Below, one piece after another: positions 31,347 through 40,598 of a stretch of DNA of 64,000 nt (positions are counted from its first letter, which is position 1; each line of letters begins with the position of its first letter). The position numbers and the translations under genes were made by a program. The notes beneath the pieces were generated by a model. That model was not told the origin of the DNA, made no database searches, and saw only the letters and a program-made list of their open reading frames with translations. This stretch comes from Sva-07 sp963747375. Its GTDB lineage: Bacteria > Actinomycetota > Acidimicrobiia > Acidimicrobiales > Ilumatobacteraceae. Location: NCBI GenBank assembly GCA_963747375.1, contig CAVVFL010000007.1:62001-126000 (forward strand), given 5' to 3'.

Positions 31347-33919
31347 CGCCACCGCGGGCGATGTCCCTTCGTGCCCGGCTGATTGCCGGCATGGGTTTCG
31401 TCGCTGTCGTCCTCGTGGTCGTCTCTGTGGTCATCACGGTCACGACGCGCGACCAACTCATCGGCCAGATCGACGAGCGACTCACCACGTTCTCTCCCTT
31501 CCAACTCGACGGCGACGGGAACGTTCAGAGCGTCCTTCCGAGATTCACACTGACCGACGTGCCGCCTCTGAGGCCTCCCATCGACGGCCTCGAACGCGTC
31601 AGCGACGTGTACCAAGGCATCGTCGGTTCCGACGGCGTGTTGACGACCGTGTTCGTTCCCAACGTCGGCGACCGTACGTACGGCGAACCGGACATCAGCG
31701 AAGGGGATCTCCCGACGAATGGCAGCCGAGTGTTCACCACGGGCGCCACGGACGGAGACGTGACGTATCGGGTGCTCGCACAACGCGTCGGCGACGTCAC
31801 AGCGATCACGGCGCTGCCGATCAACGACGTGCAAGACACCATCTCGGAGCTGGTCCTCGTCGAGGCACTCGGCATGTTGCTGATCCTGGCCGTCCTCGGG
31901 CTCGTCACCTGGTGGATGATTCGTCTGGGGATCCGCCCGATCAAGGAGATGACATCCACGGCGAGTGAGATCGCCGCAGGCGACCTCACCGCCCGCGTCC
32001 CGGAGGGACGTGCTCGTGGGACCGAGGCGGGTGATCTCGCCGGGGCGCTCAACCAGATGCTGGGGCACATCGAGGAAGCGCTCGACGAACGAGCCGCGTC
32101 GCAGGAACGACTCCGACGGTTCGTCTCCGATGCATCGCACGAGTTGCGGACGCCGGTGACGACCATTCTGGGATATGCCGAGCTGTACCGCCACGGCGGC
32201 TTGTCCGATGACGCCGCGCTCGACGACGCGATGAGACGCACCGAACAGGAGGCGGCGCGGATGGGTCGCCTCGTCGAGGACATGCTGGTGCTCGCCAAAC
32301 TCGACGAGGAGCGACCGCTGATGTCGCAACCGGTGGACCTCGCCGAGTTGGCGCGCGATGCCGCTGTCGACGCGCGAGCTGCCTGGCCGACGCGAGCGAT
32401 CGTCACGCACGATCTCGACGCGCCCGCGGTGATCGACGGCGACAACGATCGGCTCCGTCAGGTGATCGCGAACGTTGTCGGCAACGCGTTCGTGCACTCC
32501 GATGAGGACGTTCCCGTCGAGATCCGTGTCACCCGGACCCTCTCCGACGCAACACTCGAAGTGCGCGACGAAGGTGACGGAATGCAGCCCGAGGTGGCCG
32601 AACGCGTCACCGAGCGGTTCTTCCGCGCCGACCCCGCTCGGTCACGACATCGCGGCGGGAGTGGGTTGGGCCTCGCCATCGTCGACGCCACGATGTCCGC
32701 GCACGGCGGCGCCATCGCGATCGAGAGCGAGCCGTCGATCGGCACCACGGTCCGACTCACCTTTCCCTCGGTCGAGCGATGTCGCTCGCCCGACCGTCGA
32801 GGAAGCCTCCGAGCGGAGATGATTCGCGCGCTGTGCTCGAATGAGTCTGTCCCACGGTCGCACCCGCCGCCTGACGCGGATCTCGACGCAACTGCGCCGG
32901 CGGAGAGTGTGCCTGGGCATCTCGCGGCGTCGGTCAGCGTCATCGACTTCGATTACGACCCGGACCCCCTGGTCGTCCAGGCCGGCACGACTGTCACGTG
33001 GGAGTGGATCGGACTCTCCCCTCACACCGTGACCGACGAGGCCGGCAGCTTCGACTCCGGCATTCTCGTCAAAGGCGACACCTGGTCGCGAACATTCGAC
33101 GAGATCGGCACGATTCAGTACTTGTGCACACTCCACCCCGACATGAAGGGAAGCATCGAGGTCGTCGCCACCGAAGTCGCTGCCACCCCATCTCGCTCCA
33201 CCGGCGATCAGCAAGATGGGACAAGCCCCAGAGCTCGCGGCGGTAGCACGAACCCGACGCCAGGAACGGCGGCTCTCGCGCTCTTCGACACTGCGGGCTC
33301 AGCGACTCACTGGGTCGAGGTGCTCACCATCGCGATCCTGACCATCGCGATGCTTGCCTTCGGGGCCTGGCGATTCTTCAAGCGGGCGGCAGCCGAACAA
33401 GCACAGGCCGACCGAAGACCGTCTTGGCGTTCACCGACGACCGATGCGACCCTCGTCGCTGCCACCGGACCGAACTACTCCGACGGGCGCGACGAACATC
33501 TCGCGAAGTGGATTCTCGGTGGACTGGTCGCATTCCTCGCGCTCGTCACCCTTCCATTGATGGCCGTGGGCGTCGTGGCCGTCGCAACCGCCGACAGCCC
33601 AGACGGATTGCAGGCACGGCCCGCCACGATCGTCGAGGCCTCGTTGGCCGAGTTCGCGATCACTGGTCGACTGAACGTCCCGGAAGGTCCCGTCAGCGTG
33701 ACCGTCACCAATCACGGATCGATCGAGCACAACCTTGCTGTGCGGGAGCTCACACTCAGCACACGCGACCTGGAACCAGGGAGTTCAGCGGAACTGGATC
33801 TCGGACAGCTCACCGCCGGCACCTACGAGCTGTACTGCACGCTTCCAGGACATGTCGACGCCGGGATGAAGACCACCCTGACGGTCTTGCCCGCAAGTCC
33901 CGACTCGGTCCAGTCCTGA
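31343..33919 (+). CDS. Sensor histidine kinase continuing in frame into two cupredoxin domains
   Basis: From GTG 31343 (overlapping the regulator stop) the frame runs 858 residues. The N-terminal part is a standard kinase: TM1 about 12-34, extracellular sensor, TM2, HAMP, H-box with H266 (SDASHELRTP), N-box and GGSGLGLAIV. After about residue 480 there is no stop. The chain goes on through a 35-bp repeat to a plastocyanin-like domain (about 531-612) with all type 1 copper ligands (H561, C595, H598, M601). Two membrane spans follow (657-680, 723-748), then a second cupredoxin (H796, C832, H837, M842). Cupredoxins normally face outward, which does not fit the kinase topology. Either an indel has joined two genes (the second perhaps from ATG 32819), or this is a real copper-sensing fusion. 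The kinase part is certain. Confidence 0.75.
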   Translation: MTPPRAMSLRARLIAGMGFVAVVLVVVSVVITVTTRDQLIGQIDERLTTFSPFQLDGDGNVQSVLPRFTLTDVPPLRPPIDGLERVSDVYQGIVGSDGVLTTVFVPNVGDRTYGEPDISEGDLPTNGSRVFTTGATDGDVTYRVLAQRVGDVTAITALPINDVQDTISELVLVEALGMLLILAVLGLVTWWMIRLGIRPIKEMTSTASEIAAGDLTARVPEGRARGTEAGDLAGALNQMLGHIEEALDERAASQERLRRFVSDASHELRTPVTTILGYAELYRHGGLSDDAALDDAMRRTEQEAARMGRLVEDMLVLAKLDEERPLMSQPVDLAELARDAAVDARAAWPTRAIVTHDLDAPAVIDGDNDRLRQVIANVVGNAFVHSDEDVPVEIRVTRTLSDATLEVRDEGDGMQPEVAERVTERFFRADPARSRHRGGSGLGLAIVDATMSAHGGAIAIESEPSIGTTVRLTFPSVERCRSPDRRGSLRAEMIRALCSNESVPRSHPPPDADLDATAPAESVPGHLAASVSVIDFDYDPDPLVVQAGTTVTWEWIGLSPHTVTDEAGSFDSGILVKGDTWSRTFDEIGTIQYLCTLHPDMKGSIEVVATEVAATPSRSTGDQQDGTSPRARGGSTNPTPGTAALALFDTAGSATHWVEVLTIAILTIAMLAFGAWRFFKRAAAEQAQADRRPSWRSPTTDATLVAATGPNYSDGRDEHLAKWILGGLVAFLALVTLPLMAVGVVAVATADSPDGLQARPATIVEASLAEFAITGRLNVPEGPVSVTVTNHGSIEHNLAVRELTLSTRDLEPGSSAELDLGQLTAGTYELYCTLPGHVDAGMKTTLTVLPASPDSVQS
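32789..32823. repeat. 35-bp direct repeat, copy A
   Basis: This copy matches 34993-35027 in 33 of 35 bases, in the same orientation, 2,204 bp apart. It lies exactly at the junction between the kinase and the cupredoxin part. Read on the minus strand both copies code SSPLG(G/C)FLDGR. Confidence 0.7.
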
Positions 33920-34098
33920 GATCCGGAGACTCCACATCGAGCGTCGCCACCTCACCGACAACGGAAACGACCCTCCAGGGATGGCATCTGACATGGATCG
34001 TGACGGCAATCCACAGCCACGAGGCGCACCCGACGCGGCTGTGATCGATGACAGGCCGATTCATTGCGCGGCGGGCGTGCGAGCGCGACAGTGTCCTG

Positions 34099-34884
34099 AT
34101 GAGCCATCTCACCCACGGATGGGAACCCGACCTCGACGTCGAGGACTCATTACTCCGCCGCTTCGTGCTCGCGACTGCGGACCGCGGAGAGGCGATGGCG
34201 CGTGCCATCGGCGGACGGGCTCGCCGAACCGATGCGTACTCCGCGGCCGACCCGGCGTCGCCGGTGATGTTCGACAACGCTGTCGTCGTGTTGCAGCCGG
34301 CGCCATACATCGATCTCGAGGACGCGCTGGCCGAGGCGATTGCCTGGTACCCACCCGAGCGGCACTTCGTCGTCCTCTCGCCGTTCCCGACTCCCGACCT
34401 CGCACCGCTCGGCCTCTCGCTGATGGGGCACCCACCGCTCATGTACCGTCCCGCGGGTGGGAGCGCGCCTGCGCCGCCCGCTCAGTTGACGATCAGCGAG
34501 GTTGCCTCCGAGGGGGACCTGGCCGAGTTCGTGCGCACGATGGTCGAGGCCTACCCGATGCCGGGTGGTGAGATGTCGGGACTCGCGGACTCGCGGGTGC
34601 TCGACGGCTCGATCCGTTTGTTCGTCGGCCACGTGGGCGGCGTCCCGGTGGCGACGTCGGGCGCCCGGATCGGGCACGGCGTGAACGACGTCGAGTGGGT
34701 GTCGACCCGTGCGGATTACCGCCGCCGCGGGATTGGCGCTGCGGTGACGTGGGCGGCGACGCTCGCTGCCCCGGAGCTTCCAGCGGTGCTCATCGCCAGC
34801 GACGACGGGCAGAGCGTGTACGAATCGATGGGGTTCACTCGTCTGCTGCGGCTCACCATGTGGCACCGTCCACCGGCCGGGTGA
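34099..34884 (+). CDS. GNAT-family N-acetyltransferase
   Basis: The C-terminal half carries a GNAT domain: EWVSTRADYRRRGIGAAV is the acetyl-CoA pyrophosphate loop (RRxGxG), and VLIASDDGQSVYESMGF is the usual last strand and helix. The N-terminal half (to about residue 130) is a further degenerate GNAT-like unit, as in tandem GNAT proteins. ATG 34099 is preferred; an upstream ATG at 34048 would add 17 residues. The acceptor substrate is unknown. The 3' end overlaps a convergent small frame at 34853. Confidence 0.85.
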   Translation: MSHLTHGWEPDLDVEDSLLRRFVLATADRGEAMARAIGGRARRTDAYSAADPASPVMFDNAVVVLQPAPYIDLEDALAEAIAWYPPERHFVVLSPFPTPDLAPLGLSLMGHPPLMYRPAGGSAPAPPAQLTISEVASEGDLAEFVRTMVEAYPMPGGEMSGLADSRVLDGSIRLFVGHVGGVPVATSGARIGHGVNDVEWVSTRADYRRRGIGAAVTWAATLAAPELPAVLIASDDGQSVYESMGFTRLLRLTMWHRPPAG

Positions 34885-35086
34885 GTACGCCGAACTCGCT
34901 CGCATTCCGGCGGAGTGAATCGCTGACGGTTTCGCGCACACCCGGGCGCCAGTCGGGATCGAGGAAGATGTTCACGGCGGCGCCATCGCGCACCCGACCG
35001 TCGAGGAAGCATCCGAGTGGAGATGATCCACCGGCCTGCACGGACGGGCTGAGGGATTGGCACGACGTCCGGTCGGGCCGACCCAC
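34853..35086 (-). CDS. Hypothetical 77-residue protein
   Basis: This small frame includes the second copy of the 35-bp repeat, coding SSPLGCFLDGRVRDGA, then VNIFLDPDWRPGV and a charged C-terminus. No family is recognised. It overlaps the end of the acetyltransferase gene on the other strand by 32 bases. The fact that the same peptide is coded near the kinase/cupredoxin junction suggests both are remnants of one gene type. It may be only a fragment. Confidence 0.35.
   Translation of the reverse strand: MGRPDRTSCQSLSPSVQAGGSSPLGCFLDGRVRDGAAVNIFLDPDWRPGVRETVSDSLRRNASEFGVLTRPVDGATW
34993..35027. repeat. 35-bp direct repeat, copy B
   Basis: Partner of 32789-32823 with two mismatches. Here it lies inside the small minus-strand frame at 34853-35086. 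Confidence 0.7.
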
Positions 35087-35163
35087 TACTCAGACGTCAG
35101 CCGTCGAGGCGACCAGAGCGACTGCGAGATGAGCAAGCTTGTTCACCGCAATTGGACGGCCCC

Positions 35164-35714
35164 TCACGCCGGAATGTTCCCAGGTTCAGCGATATCGGGC
35201 GGCTCGGCGAGCACGAGACGAACGCAGCTGAAGTCCCACGGTCCGTCTGTCACCAACTCGACCAATGGCCACAGGTTCGGTACGAGCCGGAGCTCGATCC
35301 GAGCCTCACGGTGGGCATCAACCAGGTTGCCCACCGCACTGATTGCGACAGGCTCGACGACCTCGTGGCTGATCCATTGTCCCGACGCTTCGGGCCACGG
35401 TTGGAAGTCGCTGGCGTCGAAGTCGTACCGGTACAGCTGCGTGGTGCGCACGCGGTCGAGCCAGGTGGTCTCGATGGCGTGGAGCCGGTGCGCGCGCGTC
35501 GCGAGTCGCCGGTGGAATTCGGAACGCTCATCGAGATCGCGTGGCCAGGCTGTCAGCCCGGTGGACAGTTTCGAGGAAACCAGTAGAGGGGGGCATGCTC
35601 CGCGTCGATCGCCCAGACCGCAGGGCGCTGGTTCGGGTTCGACCTCGGGACGTGGGGCTCGAATCGAACGATCGATGGATCCTCGCTGAAGTGGTGAACG
35701 ATCGATGCGGCCAC
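35164..35714 (-). CDS. DUF6886-type protein (frameshifted)
   Basis: The first part reads IVHHFSEDPSIVRFEPHVP, AVWAIDAEHAPLYWFPRNCP, which is the start of the DUF6886 family. The frame breaks near 35560. The downstream frame continues RTTQLYRYDFDASDF and SHEVVEPVAI..NLVDAH and ends at 35164, again as expected for the family. A GTG at 35714 is a possible start; the frame stays open further up without family sense. The function of DUF6886 is not known. The bridged length of about 180 residues is normal. Confidence 0.65.
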
Positions 35715-36037
35715 GGATCCAGCATCGCAGTCAGGAACCCATCCAGCCGAGCAGAGTGCGACGCGGTCGTGGGCGAACGGCTCTCTGAGCGGAGCTGCGG
35801 AATGCGCTCCAGCGACGTGTGTCAGCGACACGTCGCCGAGGCACCTCTTCATCGTCGTACCGGCGATCGTGCTCGTCGCCGACGTCACCACTGCGGTGAG
35901 CCTCGCATCGCGGGTGTTCGCGGCGTACTTCCTGACCGCGCGATGTGGTTCTCGGCAGACATTTCATGATCCGACGACCCGTGACGCGACGCTAGAGGTT
36001 CGGAACCTAGCCGCGGGGGGTACAGGGTGATCCGAAT
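35715..36037. other. Gap without a convincing gene
   Basis: About 320 bases between the DUF6886 start and the SulP relic. Open frames exist on both strands but none shows a recognisable domain or consistent codon use. A GC-rich stretch (CCGCGGGGGG) lies near 36011. It may hold the DUF6886 promoter and decayed sequence. Confidence 0.4.
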
Positions 36038-36235
36038 TCAGCGTTCGAGCTGTGCACGGTCGGTCTTCGCTGTCGTGTCGCTCAGCCTGCTCATCGTCGC
36101 AGCTGCGGGTTGCGTGACCACCGTCGCGCCGATCACCGCCACGAGCACCGCGTGGATCGTCCTGGTGAAGCGAGGAAGCAGCAGGAGGACGGCCAGCGTC
36201 GTGAGACCCAACCACAGCGCCGTCGGGCTTCCTGG
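36038..36235 (-). pseudogene. Fragment of a SulP-type anion transporter
   Basis: Directly after the P-type ATPase stop and in the same frame, about 65 codons read SPTALWLGLTTLAVLLLLP and HAVLVAVIGATVVT. This resembles a pair of helices from SulP sulfate/bicarbonate permeases. It has no start codon of its own and ends at 36038. It is best seen as the relic of a permease gene that once lay downstream. Confidence 0.5.
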
Positions 36236-39016
36236 TCAGGCACCTGGGTTGGTGGCGATGCCGGCGAAGGGGTGCTCTCGCTGCTCGTGGTCGAGCCGTC
36301 GTATCTGGATGATCTTGTCGATCGCGACGAACAATGGGGAGATGAGCGAGAGTCCGATGACGAGGGCCCATTGTGCACCGGTCAGCGAAACGGTGTCGAG
36401 GATTCGCTGGAGCAGCCGGGTCTCCACGGCGGCGATGGTCAGTGCCCATCCGAGCATGATCCAGCCCATGTACGGAAACAGCGGTGACGACCATGGCACC
36501 TGGCGTTCGCGGCGCATCACGAAGCCCATGTTCACCGCACTCAACGCGACGACGGTGAACGCCATGGTCATCGAGGTCGACGGGTCGGTGGTGCTCGGTT
36601 CACCTGGCCCCCACGCGAGCAGCGCCAGTGCCGAACCGGCGATGATGAACCCGCTGATCACCCAGCGGACGGTCTGTGCGCCGGTGGCGATCCTCGAGCC
36701 GGGGGTACGCGGCGGTCGGTCCATGACGCCTGGATCTGGAACGTCGACGATGAAGCCGATGACGACGGTGGCGACGACGAAGAACTTCGCGAACAGCAAC
36801 TGCATCGGGAAGAGCGCGACGCCCTCGTTGATGTTCAGGATCGTTGCGATGACCATGAGCTGCAGCACCGACGACAGGATCGTCAACTGCAACTTCACGT
36901 ACGACGAGATTCGTCGGTAGATGTCGCGACCGAGGTCGACGGCGTGCACGAGCGTGCCGAAGTTGTCGTCGGTGAGGATCAGCTTGCCGGCCTGCTTGGT
37001 CACCTCGGAACCACTGCCCATCGCGACGCCGACGTCGGCCTGCTTCAGGGCGGCCGCGTCGTTCACGGCATCGCCGGTCATGGCGACGACTTGGCCGGTC
37101 TCCTGCATCAGGCGGGCGAGACGCACCTTGTCCTCGGGTGCGACCCGGCCGAAGACGTGCAGTTCGGGCAGTCGCTCCTTCACCTCGTCGTCGCTGAGTT
37201 TCTGCAGGTCGGCTCCGGTGATCACGCCTGGGCCGAGGCCGAGCTGGTCGGCGATCGCCCGCGCAGTGACGGTGTGGTCGCCGGTGATCATGCGGACGTC
37301 GATGCCGGCGCCGTGCGCGATGCGTACCGCCTCGACGGCCGACGGACGGAGGGGGTCGATGATGCCGACGAGCGAGACGAGCGTCAGGTCGTGCACTTCT
37401 CCCATCGGGTCGTCGGTGGCGGCGCTCATGGCATCGTCGGAGAGTGCACGTGCGGCGAAAGCGAGGACCCGCAGGCCCTTCTCGGACATCGCCTGGTTGG
37501 CGTCGAGCAGATCCTGACGGACCTGGTCCATCGCAACGGCCTCGCCGTGCCACAGCGCCAGCGAGCACCGGTCGATCACCACGTCCGGTGCGCCCTTGAC
37601 GGTCATGAAGTGGGGTTCGTTCAGGAGCGGTCGCTCCATGTGGGCCGGCCGGTCGTGGAACGTGGCCATGAACTTGTACTCGGAGTCGAACGGGACGAGC
37701 GCCACGCGCGGCAACGCGCGGCGCGTCTCCTCGGCGTCGACGCCGACCTTGGCGGCGAGCACGACGAGCGCCGCCTCGGTGGGGTCACCGATGACCGACT
37801 CGTCGTCGGCGACGGTGGCATCACTGCACAACGCGAGGCCGAGGGCGAGGCCGGTGAAGTCGGGCGTGGGTTCACCGGCCGGGCCGAGGATGGCACCCGA
37901 CTTGGCGTAACCGCTGCCCTCGATCTTGTACCACGAGCCGCCGGTGATCATCGTGACCGACGTCATGGCGTTCATCGTGAGCGTGCCGGTCTTGTCGCTG
38001 TTGATCACCGTGGTGCCGCCGAGTGTCTCGACGTCGTTCAGCGACTTGACCACGGCCTTCGACTCGGCCAGCCGTTGCGCCCCCGAGGAGAGCATCAGTT
38101 GCACGAACGTGGGCAAACCCGTTGGAATGGCCGAGATCGCGGTCGACACGCAGAGCAGGATCAGTGTCTCGGTGTCCTGGTCGCGCGCGATACCGACGAT
38201 CGCGATGATCGCCACGGCCCCCCAGGCGAGGAAACCGAAGATCTTCGTGAGCCCGTCGAGCTCGACCTGGAGCGGCGACTTGGTCCGCTTGGTCGCCGTG
38301 ACCATGTTCGCGATCTGGCCCATCTGAGTCGACTGCCCGGTGGCGACGACGACGAGCTCTGCGGAGCCGCGGGTGACCTGGGTGTTCTGGAAGACGAGGT
38401 TGGTGCGATCACCGAGCGGTTGCTCCTCGTCGGCGAGGGTGGTGCTGTCCTTCGCGATCGGCGCCGACTCACCGGTGAGGGCCGCTTCTTGGACCTCGAG
38501 CGATGCGGACGAGACGATGCGTGCGTCGGCGGGAACGAGGTCGCCGGCCTCGACCAGCACGATGTCACCCGGCACGAGCCCCACGGAGTCGACTTCTCCG
38601 ACCGTGCCGTCGCGTCGCACCCTGGCCATCGGAACCTGCAGCTGGGCGAGCGCGTCGACGCTCGCCATCGCCTTGCGTTCCTGTTTGGTCCCCATGACCA
38701 CGTTGAACGTGACGAGCGACGCGACGACGACGCCCGTCGCGATCTGGCCGATCGCGAAGCTGGCGATGGCGACGATGAGCAGCATGATGTTCATCGGGTT
38801 GGCGATCTGCGCCTTCGCCATCTGCCACGTCGTGGCCGGGGGCTCGGTGGCGACCTCGTTCCTCCCGTACGTCGCCAGTCGACTCGTTACCTCGGCGGCA
38901 CTGAGCCCCGATGTCGGCTCCACGCCGAGTCGTGTGACGGCGTCGTCGACGGACAGTGAGTACCACCGTGTGTCGGCGGCTGAGGGCTGTTCGGTCGGTT
39001 GCTCGGTCATCGTCAT
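36236..39016 (-). CDS. P-type cation-transporting ATPase (P2-like)
   Basis: The 926-residue protein has the full P-type layout. These are an N-terminal cation-ATPase domain (LSVDDAVTRLGV), an actuator with LTGESAP, and the phosphorylation site D341 in SDKTGTLTMN. KGAPDVVIDRC lies in the nucleotide domain, the hinge is MTGDAVNDAAALK, and about ten spans include a long C-terminal set. It uses ATP to move cations across the cytoplasmic membrane. The M4 motif is PTGLP (298-302) where Ca2+- and Mn2+-type pumps have PEGLP, so the usual liganding Glu is missing and the ion cannot be named. The frame is intact over 2.8 kb. It is followed downstream by a SulP relic and preceded by ppk2 48 bases away on the same strand. 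Confidence 0.92.
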   Translation of the reverse strand: MTMTEQPTEQPSAADTRWYSLSVDDAVTRLGVEPTSGLSAAEVTSRLATYGRNEVATEPPATTWQMAKAQIANPMNIMLLIVAIASFAIGQIATGVVVASLVTFNVVMGTKQERKAMASVDALAQLQVPMARVRRDGTVGEVDSVGLVPGDIVLVEAGDLVPADARIVSSASLEVQEAALTGESAPIAKDSTTLADEEQPLGDRTNLVFQNTQVTRGSAELVVVATGQSTQMGQIANMVTATKRTKSPLQVELDGLTKIFGFLAWGAVAIIAIVGIARDQDTETLILLCVSTAISAIPTGLPTFVQLMLSSGAQRLAESKAVVKSLNDVETLGGTTVINSDKTGTLTMNAMTSVTMITGGSWYKIEGSGYAKSGAILGPAGEPTPDFTGLALGLALCSDATVADDESVIGDPTEAALVVLAAKVGVDAEETRRALPRVALVPFDSEYKFMATFHDRPAHMERPLLNEPHFMTVKGAPDVVIDRCSLALWHGEAVAMDQVRQDLLDANQAMSEKGLRVLAFAARALSDDAMSAATDDPMGEVHDLTLVSLVGIIDPLRPSAVEAVRIAHGAGIDVRMITGDHTVTARAIADQLGLGPGVITGADLQKLSDDEVKERLPELHVFGRVAPEDKVRLARLMQETGQVVAMTGDAVNDAAALKQADVGVAMGSGSEVTKQAGKLILTDDNFGTLVHAVDLGRDIYRRISSYVKLQLTILSSVLQLMVIATILNINEGVALFPMQLLFAKFFVVATVVIGFIVDVPDPGVMDRPPRTPGSRIATGAQTVRWVISGFIIAGSALALLAWGPGEPSTTDPSTSMTMAFTVVALSAVNMGFVMRRERQVPWSSPLFPYMGWIMLGWALTIAAVETRLLQRILDTVSLTGAQWALVIGLSLISPLFVAIDKIIQIRRLDHEQREHPFAGIATNPGA

Positions 39017-39064
39017 CGTGGCGTCCTCATCGTGTTGTGTTCATCGTGCTGTTCGCAGCGGTCG

Positions 39065-39931
39065 TCAGTACGGCTCGGGGATGTGCCGCAACGGGAGGTC
39101 GGGTTCGACGTAGCCGCGGGCGGCCTGTCGTTTCGGGAGTTCGATCTCGGGACGCTCGATCTTCTCGTACGGAACATGCGAAAGAAGGTGCGAGATGATG
39201 TTGAGCCGCCCCCGCTTCTTGTCGTCGGTGTGGGCGATGAACCACGGGGCCCACGACGTGTCGGTCGCCGCGAGCATCGCGTCACGAGCCCGGGAGTAGT
39301 CGTACCACCGGCTGTATGACTTGAGGTCCATGTCCGACAGCTTCCAGATCTTGCGGGGGTCATCGATGCGGCTCGTCAACCGCCGCGTCTGCTCGTCGGC
39401 GCTCACCTCGAGCCAGTACTTGATGAGTTGGATACCCGACTCGACCATCGCCTTCTCGACGCCGGGGACCTGGTCGAGGAATCGCTCGGTCTGCTCCGGT
39501 GTGCAGAACCCCATCACGGGCTCGACACCGGCGCGGTTGTACCAACTGCGGTCGAAGATCACGACCTCGCCGGCGGCCGGGAAATGCTTGATGTAGCGCT
39601 GGATGTACATCTGCGACTTCTCGCGGTCGGTCGGAGCCGGAAGAGCGACCACACGGAACGTGCGAGGACTCACCCGCTCGGTGATCCGCTTGATGGTGCC
39701 GCCCTTGCCGGCTGTGTCACGGCCTTCGAAAACGATGCAGATCTTGGCGCCGGTCGCTCTGACCCACTCCTGCATCGCGACGAGTTCGCCCTGGAGTACT
39801 TCGAGTTCGGCTTCGTAGTCCTTGCGCTTCATCTTGGCCCCCGATTCTGCGGCGGCGATTGCGACGCTGGTGTCATCGACTTCAGCCGAATGCTGCTTCT
39901 TGCTCTTCTTCGATCGGCCTTTGTTGCCCAT
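39065..39931 (-). CDS. ppk2: Polyphosphate kinase 2 (PPK2)
   Basis: PPK2 transfers phosphate between polyphosphate and nucleotides, usually making GTP or ATP from the diphosphate. The 288-residue protein has Walker A GRDTAGKGG (70-78), the lid VSPRTFRVVALPAPT, Walker B with FDRSWYNRAGVEPVMGF, and a charged Lys-rich N-terminus (KKSKKQH). One domain only, so class I or III. The start at 39931 follows GAAGGAG. The SixA-like gene upstream overlaps its start region. Phosphate stress and energy storage are the likely setting. Confidence 0.95.
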   Translation of the reverse strand: MGNKGRSKKSKKQHSAEVDDTSVAIAAAESGAKMKRKDYEAELEVLQGELVAMQEWVRATGAKICIVFEGRDTAGKGGTIKRITERVSPRTFRVVALPAPTDREKSQMYIQRYIKHFPAAGEVVIFDRSWYNRAGVEPVMGFCTPEQTERFLDQVPGVEKAMVESGIQLIKYWLEVSADEQTRRLTSRIDDPRKIWKLSDMDLKSYSRWYDYSRARDAMLAATDTSWAPWFIAHTDDKKRGRLNIISHLLSHVPYEKIERPEIELPKRQAARGYVEPDLPLRHIPEPY

Positions 39932-40498
39932 CTTCAGCGCTCCTTCTCGGTAGCTGGATTGAGTGGTCGTGTCCACCGGCCGACACGCGCCTGTCTCGTA
40001 AAATCCTTCCACATGGATGGCCGATTGAGGTAGGAGGTGCAGGGACTTGGTCGATGAGCGAGAGTTCCCTGCCGTTGCGCAACAACACCCAGACCACACC
40101 CTTGTCGAACGAGATCGGCTCCACGTGTCCATGGCGTGCGTCCGCGAACACGCCGGCCAGTTCGCCGAGCATGTCGCCATGGGTGCATGCGACGCTTCCG
40201 TCGGGAAGGCGTTGGAGGAGGCGCAGCATGGGCTCGAGAGCGGCTCCCTCGGCCAAGGCATCGCTGAGCGCGACCGTTCCTCGGCGTCGGGCAGCCAACG
40301 GCTCGACAGTTTGGACACATCTCACGTAGGGGCTCGACACGATCACACCAATCGATGCGCGCTCGAGGCGGTCCGCCAGAGTTCGAGCCTGAGCCTGCCC
40401 GCTGTGACTCAGCGGGCGCAGATGGTCGTCGGGATCGTGCCCACGGATTCCGGCCTCGGCGTGACGGACGACGTAGAGCTGCGTTTGCGTCCAAGCCA
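39882..40498 (-). CDS. sixA: Phosphohistidine phosphatase SixA-like
   Basis: A histidine-phosphatase fold with YVVRHAEAG (the RHG-type catalytic His), VIVSSPYVRCVQT and the second His in SVACTHGDML. SixA removes phosphate from histidine on phosphotransfer proteins. GTG 40498 follows GGAGA at a good distance. The frame continues past the usual end of the family and runs about 50 bases into ppk2, so a late indel or a true overlap is possible; the C-terminus is uncertain. It is divergent from the LuxR gene with 100 bp between. Confidence 0.75.
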
Positions 40499-40598
40499 CG
40501 GTTGCATTCTCCGGCCCACTCGACGCGAGTTCGTCACCCAATTCGTGTGAATGCAGATCCGTTCCGTGTCGCCCCGGGCGGTAGCGTGCGGAGTGCCC

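Noticed and set aside
36230..36240. Read-through of the P-type ATPase TGA
   Set aside because: The protein is complete at its stop, no SECIS-like hairpin was seen, and the downstream helices resemble another family (SulP).
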